Shown here: one piece after another, positions 30,971 to 41,173 of the stretch
Layout: every line of letters starts with the position of its first letter
How positions within the stretch are numbered: position 1 is the stretch's first letter
Source of the DNA: Drosophila miranda
Lineage: Eukaryota; Arthropoda; Insecta; Diptera; Drosophilidae
DNA length: 64,000 nt
Assembly: GCF_003369915.1 (NCBI RefSeq)
Contig: NC_046674.1
Span: forward strand, 1,240,001-1,304,000
Direction of reading: 5' to 3'
Notes under the pieces: model-generated
Seen by the model: the letters and a program-made list of their open reading frames with translations, nothing else
The model's database searches: none
Told to the model about the DNA's origin: nothing
Translations under genes and position numbers: made by a program

Positions 30971-32064
30971 CTCTCAGACTTGTAGCCGTTATAAATTCTT
31001 ACTCTTACGTTTATTTTGAATTGAATACACATATTTATCATTTCCAGCTTTTTATATAGCTATTGAAAGCTTTTAAGCGCTGGAAGCCAAACTTTCCTTT
31101 GTTGCGAACTTTCAGTTGCATTTACTTCCCTCCGCCAAGGAGCGCACACTGCACGAGAAAGAGTGAGAGAGAATGAGTAAGCGCTTGGAAGGGATTGCTG
31201 TGGCTGCACATTGATTTGTTCCTTCAGGCTTTATGTAGATGACAGTTGCGGCAATCTGGTAGATATGCAGCGCTACAAATTTCGGGATGGTAAAGAGATC
31301 AGAAAGCAAATAAGAAGAAATTATGCAATGTGAGGCATAAACCATTAAAAGATGAAATCTTGCTAAAACAAAACAGTCTTTGAGGCATTGAGAGACAACA
31401 AAAAATGCAGGCGGAAAGAAGGAAGTTGACTCTTCAGTGACTTCAGTCAATACGAAATCTGTTATACTATTGAGGCTTCCAATATCCGCTAAATGATCTG
31501 AATTCATTGGACTTCTGCTTATGGGGTTTCACGCTGGAAAAACTCAAAAGCCTGAAAAATATGATTTGAAGCAATTTAGCCGCCTGTTGCAGAAAAATGG
31601 GGTGCCGCTTGCCTCTGCCTTTAATTTTTAAATTAGATTTTGGGGATATGCGTAAAAATCCAAGATCCGACGAAGCGATCTAATTTTGTCTCGTGGAAAG
31701 AACATTCAAAAGTTTTATTTTGTCGAAATTTTAATTTGCGCTCTTCTGACCAACTCAAAAAGGCGCCCAAAAATGAGTAACGCAGCGCACAACGGTTTTC
31801 GGAATTAACGTCTTTGAGAGATACGGTCCCTCTGCGACGCACTTTTCAAAAACGGTTGACGACAAGCGGACGCGAGTTCAAAAGCGCGGGAGTTTCAACG
31901 CGCGAAAAGTTTTTGGATCCGGCCAGTAGAGCGAGCACAATGAAAAGCAAATAAGGCGGCGCGTGTCGAGTGTTTATAATACAATTGATTGCATCAAACC
32001 CAGTCGCCAGAGCAGCATTTAAAAATCTCTTTTGCATTCCCAACATCTGCTGCCTCCGGATGCC
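30971..32064. repeat. Array tail H, copy 1
   Basis: The left third (to about 31320) is related to the Helitron: GTTCCTTCAGGCTTTATG, GCAATCTGGTAGATATG and a GAGAAAGAGTGAGAGAGAATG purine stretch parallel its 5' part. The right two thirds carry no recognised gene; small minus-strand frames are present but look fortuitous. Copies are at 35677-36054 (partial) and 40079-41173 (full), about 99 percent identical. At 41174 the tail runs into unique DNA, so H was originally the sequence upstream of Csp on this side. Confidence 0.75.
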
Positions 32065-32786
32065 GACAAGGGGGATATTTCGCAGAACTTGCGAATTATT
32101 TTTACTTACGAGAGTTCACTCTTGTCCATGCCTCCGCCGCTCATTTTGCTGCTTGCGATGTCACTGTGTCTCGGGATTAATCTATTTACCACTTATTGCA
32201 GTTGCTATCACACGCCCTGGGCTGCCCAAAACTCTCCAACTCTCTTCTCCGTTTATGCTTTCTAAGTTGCTATCGCCGTCGCCGTTTGCCTCGTTTCTTC
32301 ACTATTTTTTTTTTTCATTGAAATTCTGAATAGCAATGTCAGGCACTGACATATTATCGATATATATTTTTTGTTGACAATATATATTTCTTGTACTGGC
32401 GATAACATAAATATTTTTCGGTATTTTTCCCAGCTACGGTGAAGTCAGGGGTGTTTCCGACCCGATAAGCCAGGGGACGGATTGAACAGAACAAAAAAAA
32501 CAAAAACATACAAAAAAAACGAGGGGAACGTTGTGAGTTGCTGCGGACACCGCAACTCTACGGTTATACCCGATACTAAGTCAGTATGGCTCTCCTCCGG
32601 CAGACGCCGCTAATATTAAACGACACGACAAAGAGTGCGTGCGAGAGAGACAGAAAATCAGTCTGAGCGTGACGTCGGGCGCTGCGTAGCCACTGCAAAT
32701 TGATTTGTTCCTATTGGCTATAAAAATGATCTGATCTGATCCAGATTCAGCAATCTGATAGATATGGTCATTATCTATGATTCTGC
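32065..32786 (-). pseudogene. Extra copy 2 of Csp exon 1, donor and 5' flank
   Basis: A duplicate of 26687-27468. The 35-nt exon 1 is intact at 32144-32110 with its ATG and GTAAGT donor, but two adjacent base changes turn Arg9-Lys10 into Ser-Glu. The DRE TATCGATA is kept at 32355-32362. The Helitron 5' part starts near 32555 and is cut at 32786 by the LINE. There is no Csp exon 2 nearby, but a transcript starting here on the minus strand could splice to 25181, since copy 1 of exon 1 has no acceptor. Confidence 0.8.
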
Positions 32787-35676
32787 ACGGATGACCTGAC
32801 GGTTGTGATGCTGGAAAGCGAGGAAAAGCGCCTTCTGGTGGCTTCCTGCTACATGGCTCACGACAGACCCGCACCACCCGACGAACTCAAGAGCCTGGTG
32901 ACAGAAGCCGGCACCAAAAACTATCAACTCGTCATCGGGACGGATGCCAATGCCCACCACAATGTGTGGGGAAGCACCGACATCAATGATAGAGGTGAGT
33001 CACTCTTAGACTTTATACTTTATACTAATCTATATATAGCAAACGTCGGGGAGGAGCACACCTTCGTGGGTCCGACTTCATCCAACGTGCTAGACCTAAC
33101 ACTAGCAACGGGAAACAGTACTACGGTATCTAGCTGGAGGGTCCTTGAAAGACCCTCCTTCTCAGATCACAAGTACATTCAGTTTAAGTGCGACTTCAAA
33201 CATTCTTCGAAGGTAATAGTCTATAGAAACCCCCGGAATACAAACTGGGAAAAGTTTAAAAAGACAGTTACTTCGAAGCTCGCGAGTCCGGGCACAGTGA
33301 AATCCGCGGAGGACATAGAGAAGTCTCTAGAGACCCTATCCAACGCGTTGCTGGACGCCTACCACACATCGTGCAAACCCTCGAGGACGAAGAAGAGGTC
33401 CAAGCCACTCTGGTGGAGCCGGGATCTCTCTCTTTAAAGGGACAACCTCAAGGAATTCTTTAAGATCGCCAAACAAGCGAACGAAGGGATCGTCTATGAG
33501 GAATACAGACTCCTACTCAGGAGCTACAAGAAGGAAATACGTAAAGCACAACGGAACTCGTGGAGGACCTTCTGCTCCAACATCGAGAAAGTACCAGAAA
33601 CCGCACGGCTACGGAAGCTGCTCTCTAAGCAGCCTACCATACAAAGCCAATTAAAGCTAGATGACGGACAGTGGACAGAGGGCAGTGACGAAGCCCTAAC
33701 AGCACTAATGGAGGAACATTTCCCTGGTTGCACTGAGGTCGCTGATGCCAAAGAGCACCAGGACCTAGCAACCGAGGAACAACACCCCCAACAGATTTGT
33801 TAACCACCAAGCGAATCCACTGGGCAATAGACTCCTTTGCGGGCACAAAAGCACCAGGACTTGACGGGATATTCCCAGCCATGATGCAGGTGACCAAAGA
33901 GGCGATTACCCCATGGCTCTCCGCAATATTCACAGCTTGTATAAGTACTGGCTATATCCCTATCCAATGGAGAACCTCGAGAGTTGTCTTCCTCCCAAAG
34001 GCAGGAAAGTGCAGCCATGCGAGTCCCAAGGACTATAGACCGATAAGCCTTACCTCCTTTATATTAAAAACGCTAGAAAAGCTGCTGGACTTACACATCA
34101 GGAATGAGGTAGGGGGACTGATGTCAACCAACCAGCATGCCTATACTAAAGGGAAATCGGTGGAGACCGCACTACATTCGGTAGTAGCTACCATTGAGAA
34201 AGCCCTTAACAATAAAAAGTATGCACTGGGAGTATTCGTGGACATCTCCGGAGCATTCAACAACGTGGCTACGGAAGCAATAACAAATTGCCTGGTAGCA
34301 ACTAATACACACCCAGCAATCAACCTGTGGATAAGGAACCTCCTAGGTTGCAGACGGGTGCAATCAGAGTGGGGCACCGCTTCCATGGTGAAAGAGGCAC
34401 ACAGAGGCACACCCCAGGGTGGAGTCCTGTCGCCCCTCCTGTGGAATCTGGTGGTCGACGACCTCATCAATAGATACGAAAGGAAGGCCCCAATAATAAC
34501 AGCTTATGCGGACGTCATAAGCATACTTATTACGGGTGTTTGCCCATCGACCCTCAGCTCACTAATGCAACGAACACTCAGGGAGATACGCGAGTGGGCG
34601 GAAGAAGTAGGACTCAGTATCAACGCGGACAAGACGGACCTCATCCTCTTTACCAAGAGGTACAAGGTACCGATATGGACCCCCCGAAGATCAATCAAAC
34701 TAGGCTAACCCCAAAAACACAAGTCAAATACCTGGGCACAGTACTGGATAGTAAACTGGCATGGAAACCCACTGTATTGGAAAGGGTGAAGAAGGCCACC
34801 ATTGCGCTTTATGCATCCAAGAAGATGCTCAGCAGCACATGGGGCCTATCTCCGGCTCTGATGCATTGGATTTACATCTCGGTGGTGCGACCAACTCTGC
34901 TGTATGGAGTCTTAGTGTGGTGGCAAGCTACTGGAAAGAAAACGTATCATAAGCTTATGAAAAGGACTCAGCGACAGGCTTTGCTCTGTATTACAGGGGC
35001 GCTGAGGTCAACCCCAACAAAAGCACTCGAAACCCTACTTGGAATCGAACCCCTAGACATCCACGCCCGTCTGACTGCAGGAAAGGCAGCACAACGCCTC
35101 ATCGCTTCAGGAAATATGTCGCCACAAGAATACGGGCATAGTTCAATTGGAAGGGAAATGAACAGATCAACTGATTACATGACCCCCCAAACATGCCTCG
35201 ACGTAAAAACAACTGCATCCTTGGGACCTGAAGACTGGAAAATCGGAAGAGACCAAACGGAGCACCTCAATATATATACGGAAGGCTCCAAGATGGACGG
35301 AGGAGTAGGAGCGGGCCTATACTGTACAGACCCTGAGATAAGGCTGTCATATAAGCTACCGGACCATTGTAGCATATTCCAGGCAGAGGTTTTTGCCATC
35401 AGGAAAGCAGCAGAGGTCGCTCTTCTCACTGAAAGAGCACACGATGCGGTCAACCTATTCGTCGACAGCCAAGCGGCGATAAGATCCATGCAGTCGTCCG
35501 CAGTCAGTTCCAGAAATGTCTTGGCGAGCAGGGAGGCACTAGATACCCTAAGCACGACAAAGTCAGTGCGGATCTACTGGATTCCCAGCCACCAGGGCAT
35601 CGAAGGGAACGAGACGGCGGACGTACTAGCTAAGGAAGGCGTCGGGCTGGCGAATACGAATGTATTGGCTGGCGAA
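32787..35676 (+). mobile_element. LOA/bilbo-like non-LTR retrotransposon, copy 1 (5'-truncated, dead)
   Basis: Order: C-terminal part of an AP-type endonuclease (NYQLVIGTDANAHHNVWG, 32917; SDHKYIQF), stop at 33435, then reverse transcriptase (PKDYRPISLTS, TPQGGVLSPLLWN) with YADV in place of the catalytic YADD (34504), and a C-terminal RNase H domain (YTEGSKMDGG; WIPSHQGIEGNETAD at 35580). RT followed by RNase H marks the LOA clade; bilbo was described in the obscura group. Breaks: the stop at 33435, a frame change around 33785 (five C where copy 2 has six) and one at 34681 (one C fewer than copy 2). The 3' end is missing. Confidence 0.85.
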
Positions 35677-36054
35677 TGTCTCGTGGAAAGAACATTCAAA
35701 AGTTTTATTTTGTCGAAATTTTAATTTGCGCTCTTCTGACCAACTCAAAAAGGCGCCCAAAAATGAGTAACGCAGCGCACAACGGTTTTCGGAATTAACG
35801 TCTTTGAGAGATACGGTCCCTCTGCGACGCACTTTTCAAAAACGGTTGACGACAAGCGGACGCGAGTTCAAAAGCGCGGGAGTTTCAACGCGCGAAAAGT
35901 TTTTGGATCCGGCCAGTAGAGCGAGCACAATGAAAAGCAAATAAGGCGGCGCGTGTCGAGTGTTTATAATACAATTGATTGCATCAAACCCAGTCGCCAG
36001 AGCAGCATTTAAAAATCTCTTTTGCATTCCCAACATCTGCTGCCTCCGGATGCC
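35677..36054. repeat. Array tail H, copy 2 (partial)
   Basis: Matches 31687-32064 almost base for base. It joins the preceding LINE fragment at a ten-base microhomology, so the RNase H frame runs on into H for a few dozen codons before stopping. Confidence 0.9.
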
Positions 36055-36777
36055 GACAAGGGGGATATTTCGCAGAACTTGCGAATTATTTTTACTTACG
36101 AGAGTTCACTCTTGTCCATGCCTCCGCCGCTCATTTTGCTGCTTGCGATGTCACTGTGTCTCGGGATTAATCTATTTACCACTTATTGCAGTTGCTATCA
36201 CACGCCCTGGGCTGCCCAAAACTCTCCAACTCTCTTCTCCGTTTATGCTTTCTAAGTTGCTATCGCCGTCGCCGTTTGCCTCGTTTCTTCACTATTTTTT
36301 TTTTTCAATGAAATTCTGAATAGCAATGTCAGGCACTGACATCTTATCGATATATATTTTTTGTTGACAATATATATTTCTTGTACTGGCGATAACATAA
36401 ATATTTTTCGGTATTTTTCCCAGCTACGGTGAAGTCAGGGGTGTTTCCGACCCGATAAGCCAGGGGACGGATTGAACAGAACAAAAAAAACAAAAACATA
36501 CAAAAAAAACGAGGGGGAACGTTGTGAGTTGCTGCGGACACCGCAACTCTACGGTTATACCCGATACTAAGTCAGTATGGCTCTCCTCCGGCAGACGCCG
36601 CTAATATTAAACGACACGACAAAGAGTGCGTGCGAGAGAGACAGAAAATCAGTCTGAGCGTGACGTCGGGCGCTGCGCAGCCACTGCAAATTGATTTGTT
36701 CCTATTGGCTATAAAAATGATCTGATCTGATCCAGATTCAGCAATCTGATAGATATGGTCATTATCTATGATTCTGC
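36055..36777 (-). pseudogene. Extra copy 3 of Csp exon 1, donor and 5' flank
   Basis: Exon 1 copy at 36134-36100 with intact ATG and GTAAGT donor, carrying the same Ser-Glu replacement as copy 2. DRE at 36345-36352. The Helitron 5' fragment begins near 36546. Of the three copies this one is nearest to the original upstream DNA at 41174, though a LINE, gypsy and H still separate them. Confidence 0.8.
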
Positions 36778-39090
36778 ACGGATGACCTGACGGTTGTGAT
36801 GCTGGAAAGCGAGGAAAAGCGCCTTCTGGTGGCTTCCTGCTACATGGCTCACGACAGACCCGCACCACCCGACGAACTCAGGAGCCTGGTGACAGAAGCC
36901 GGCACCAAAAACTATCAACTCGTCATCGGGACGGATGCCAATGCCCACCACAATGTGTGGGGAAGCACCGACATCAATGATAGAGGTGAGTCACTCTTAG
37001 ACTTTATACTTTATACTAATCTATATATAGCAAACGTCGGGGAGCACACCTTCGTGGGTCCGACTTCATCCAACGTGCTAGACCTAACACTAGCAACGGG
37101 AAACAGTACTACGGTATCTAGCTGGAGGGTCCTTGAAAGACCCTCCTTCTCAGATCACAAGTACATTCAGTTTAAGTGCGACTTCAAACATTCTTCGAAG
37201 GTAATAGTCTATAGAAACCCCCGGAATACAAACTGGGAAAAGTTTAAAAAGACAGTTACTTCGAAGCTCGCGAGTCCGGGCACAGTGAAATCCGCGGAGG
37301 ACATAGAGAAGTCTCTAGAGACCCTATCCAACGCGTTGCTGGACGCCTACCACACATCGTGCAAACCCTCGAGGACGAAGAAGAGGTCCAAGCCACTCTG
37401 GTGGAGCCGGGATCTCTCTCTTTAAAGGGACAACCTCAAGGAATTCTTTAAGATCGCCAAACAAGCGAACGAAGGGATCGTCTATGAGGAATACAGACTC
37501 CTACTCAGGAGCTACAAGAAGGAAATACGTAAAGCACAACGGAACTCGTGGAGGACCTTCTGCTCCAACATCGAGAAAGTACCAGAAACCGCACGGCTAC
37601 GGAAGCTGCTCTCTAAGCAGCCTACCATACAAAGCCAATTAAAGCTAGATGACGGACAGTGGACAGAGGGCAGTGACGAAGCCCTAACAGCACTAATGGA
37701 GGAACATTTCCCTGGTTGCACTGAGGTCGCTGATGCCAAAGAGCACCAGGACCTAGCAACCGAGGAACAACACCCCCCAACAGATTTGTTAACCACCAAG
37801 CGAATCCACTGGGCAATAGACTCCTTTGCGGGCACAAAAGCACCAGGACTTGACGGGATATTCCCAGCCATGATGCAGGTGACCAAAGAGGCGATTACCC
37901 CATGGCTCTCCGCAATATTCACAGCTTGTATAAGTACTGGCTATATCCCTATCCAATGGAGAACCTCGAGAGTTGTCTTCCTCCCAAAGGCAGGAAAGTG
38001 CAGCCATGCGAGTCCCAAGGACTATAGACCGATAAGCCTTACCTCCTTTATATTAAAAACGCTAGAAAAGCTGCTGGACTTACACATCAGGAATGAGGTA
38101 GGGGGACTGATGTCAACCAACCAGCATGCCTATACTGAAGGGAAATCGGTGGAGACCGCACTACATTCGGTAGTAGCTACCATTGAGAAAGCCCTTAACT
38201 ATAAAAAGTATGCACTGGGAGTATTCGTGGACATCTCCGGAGCATTCAACAACGTGGCTACGGAAGCAATAACAAATTGCCTGGTAGCAACTAATACACA
38301 CCCAGCAATCAACCTGTGGATAAGGAACTTCCTAGGTTGCAGACGGGTGCAATCAGAGTGGGGCACCGCTTCCATGGTGAAAGAGGCACACAGAGGCACA
38401 CCCCAGGGTGGAGTCCTGTCGCCCCTCCTGTGGAATCTGGTGGTCGACGACCTCATCAATAGATACGAAAGGAAGGCCCCAATAATAACAGCTTATGCGG
38501 ACGTCATAAGCATACTTATTACGGGTGTTTGCCCATCGACCCTCAGCTCACTAATGCAACGAACACTCAGGGAGATACGCGAGTGGGCGGAAGAAGTAGG
38601 ACTCAGTATCAACGCGGACAAGACGGACCTCATCCTCTTTACCAAGAGGTACAAGGTACCGATATGGACCCCCCCGAAGATCAATCAAACTAGGCTAACC
38701 CCAAAAACACAAGTCAAATACCTGGGCACAGTACTGGATAGTAAACTGGCATGGAAACCCACTGTATTGGAAAGGGTGAAGAAGGCCACCATTGCGCTTT
38801 ATGCATCCAAGAAGATGCTCAGCAGCACATGGGGCCTATCTCCGGCTCTGATGCATTGGATTTACATCTCGGTGGTGCGACCAACTCTGCTGTATGGAGT
38901 CTTAGTGTGGTGGCAAGCTACTGGAAAGAAAACGTATCATAAGCTTATGAAAAGGACTCAGCGACAGGCTTTGCTCTGTATTACAGGGGCGCTGAGGTCA
39001 ACCCCAACAAAAGCACTCGAAACCCTACTTGGAATCGAACCCCTAGACATCCACGCCCGTCTGACTGCAGGAAAGGCAGCACAACGCAAA
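36778..39090 (+). mobile_element. LOA/bilbo-like non-LTR retrotransposon, copy 2 (truncated both ends, dead)
   Basis: Nearly identical to copy 1 (32787 on). Same stop after the endonuclease part (37423-37425) and same YADV in the RT active site, so both were inherited from one dead parent. The RT frame is open from 37696 through the two C-tracts that break copy 1. It ends at 39087, before the RNase H domain, where it joins gypsy sequence in frame. A 3-bp deletion (GAG) near 37042 and scattered substitutions separate it from copy 1. Confidence 0.85.
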
Positions 39091-40078
39091 TTTGTCAAAT
39101 TGTACCCGGTTAATAGTACCAGCACGCGGGAAGCGAAGGATGCCTTAAGTAAATATTTTGATTTCTATAGTCGCCCTACTAGGATAATATCAGATCGTGG
39201 GACCTGTTTCACCTCGTTAGAGTTCTCTAGTTTTTTGCAGGAAAGAGGGATAGAGCATATTAAGGTAGCTACAGGTGCACCGCAGGCGAATGGCCAAGTA
39301 GAGCGGGTGAATCGTGTTCTTACTCCTATGTTAGGAAAACTGTCAGAGCCCCTTGAGCAAGCCGATTGATATAGGTTGATGAGCAAGGTAGAGCACGCCA
39401 TTAATAACTCCGTTAACAGCAGTACGAAAAAGACACCTAGCATATTGTCATTTGGAATACCCCAGAAAGGAGCTGTTGTAGATGAATTAACCGAATACCT
39501 AGAGGAGAAGTTAGCGTCAGACCTTACAGAGTTGGAAACTATAAGAGAAATAGCAAGTGAGAACATACGGTTGTCCCAGATAAGAAATGAGAAGATGTAT
39601 GCCCATAAAAATAGAGCCCCATTCAAGTATGAACCTGGTGACTATGTAGCGGTCCGGCATGTGGACACAACACCGGGGATCAATAAGAAGTTCGCACCAA
39701 AGTATCGAGGACCGTACAGGATCAATAGAGTATTGGATAATGATCGTTATGAGGTTGTCGACATTGAGGACTGTCAGTTGACGCAAATGCCATTCCGAAG
39801 TATACTAGAACCAGCAAGGCTTAAACCCTGGGTAGAGTGTAAGGATAAAACCATGGTCTCATGCTGTTAATCGTATGTTAAGTAAGACAATACCGAATAA
39901 GAAATGTTTAACCAATTATCTGCCTTAGTGGGCGATATGTAAGATATGAATATTAGTTTAAGATTTACTCATCGATAGTATTATTAGAAACACTAATGTA
40001 CTCGAGGACAAGTATCGATATGCCAACACACATTCATTCGAATACGACGATCAAGAAGGAAGAGCATATAATAAAAAC
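39091..40078 (+). mobile_element. Ty3/gypsy-type remnant, copy 2 (integrase core to 3' region)
   Basis: Corresponds to 29429-30400 of copy 1. It keeps the about 17 bp deleted there, so the second catalytic Asp (39195) and the Glu-containing region (39300) are both present. The in-frame TGA at 39367 is shared with copy 1. The C-terminal GPY/F part follows to 39870. It is a remnant; no RT, protease or LTRs. Confidence 0.8.
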
Positions 40079-41173
40079 TCTCAGACTTGTAGCCGCTATA
40101 AATTCTTACTCTTACGTTTATTTTGAATTGAATACACATATTTATCATTTCCAGCTTTTTATATAGCTATTGAAAGCTTTTAAGCGCTGGAAGCCAAACT
40201 TTCCTTTGTTGCGAACTTTCAGTTGCATTTACTTCCCTCCGCCAAGGAGCGCACACTGCACGAGAAAGAGTGAGAGAGAATGAGTAAGCGCTTGGAAGGG
40301 ATTGCTGTGGCTGCACATTGATTTGTTCCTTCAGGCTTTATGTAGATGACAGTTGCGGCAATCTGGTAGATATGCAGCGCTACAAATTTCGGGATGGTAA
40401 AGAGATCAGAAAGCAAATAAGAAGAAATTATGCAATGTGAGGCATAAACCATTAAAAGATGAAATCTTGCTAAAACAAAACAGTCTTTGAGGCATTGAGA
40501 GACAACAAAAAATGCAGGCGGAAAGAAGGAAGTTGACTCTTCAGTGACTTCAGTCAATACGAAGTCTGTTATACTATTGAGGCTTCCAATATCCGCTAAA
40601 TGATCTGAATTCATTGGACTTCTGCTTATGGGGTTTCACGCTGGAAAAACTCAAAAGCCTGAAAAATATGATTTGAAGCAATTTAGCCGCCTGTTGCAGA
40701 AAAATGGGGTGCCGCTTGCCTCTGCCTTTAATTTTTAAATTAGATTTTGGGGATATGCGTAAAAATCCAAGATCCGACTAAGCGATCTAATTTTGTCTCG
40801 TGGAAAGAACATTCAAAAGTTTTATTTTGTCGAAATTTTAATTTGCGCTCTTCTGACCAACTCAAAAAGGCGCCCAAAAATGAGTAACGCAGCGCACAAC
40901 GGTTTTCGGAATTTACGTCTTTGAGAGATACGGTCCCTCTGCTAAGCACTTTTCAAAAACGGTTGACGACAAGCGGACGCGAGTTCAAAAGCGCGGGAGT
41001 TTCAACGCGCGAAAAGTTTTTGGATCCGGCCAGTAGAGCGAGCACAATGAAAAGCAAATAAGGCGGCGCGTGTCGAGTGTTTATAATACAATTGATTGCA
41101 TCAAACCCAGTCGCCAGAGCAGCATTTAAAAAACTCTTTTGCATTCCCAACATCTGCTGCCTCCGGATGCCGC
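40079..41173. repeat. Array tail H, copy 3 (full)
   Basis: Matches 30971-32064 with a handful of substitutions (for example at 40563, 40779 and 40942). Continues without a break into single-copy DNA at 41174, which identifies it as the copy at the original right border of the duplicated segment. Confidence 0.85.

Larger units (their letters stand above)
26687..32064. repeat. Tandem array unit 1 (U1-Helitron-gypsy-X-H1)
   Basis: Left border at about 26687, inside Csp intron 1, 45 nt past the exon 1 donor. This unit keeps the full Helitron and the longest gypsy-type remnant, has no LINE, and ends with tail H1. Units 2 and 3 start with the same sequence (GACAAGGGGGATATTTCGC) after the same tail end (CCTCCGGATGCC). 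Confidence 0.85.
32065..36054. repeat. Tandem array unit 2 (U2-LINE-H2 partial)
   Basis: Begins at the H/U junction at 32064/32065. It has the Csp 5' end, a truncated Helitron, a LINE copy, and only the last 378 bp of H, joined to the LINE at a TGTCTCGTGG microhomology (35677). Confidence 0.85.
36055..41173. repeat. Tandem array unit 3 (U3-LINE-gypsy-H3)
   Basis: Same left junction as unit 2. The LINE is cut earlier than in unit 2 and is fused to the gypsy integrase; segment X is missing; H is full length and leads into unique DNA at 41174. Confidence 0.85.

Noticed and set aside
33780-34690. Programmed frameshifts at C-tracts in the LINE
   Set aside because: The other copy has one more C at each tract and stays in frame, so these are ordinary homopolymer indels or sequencing errors.
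29680-39370. TGA in both gypsy copies as programmed readthrough
   Set aside because: The elements are truncated and carry other breaks; a shared stop inherited through the host duplication is simpler.
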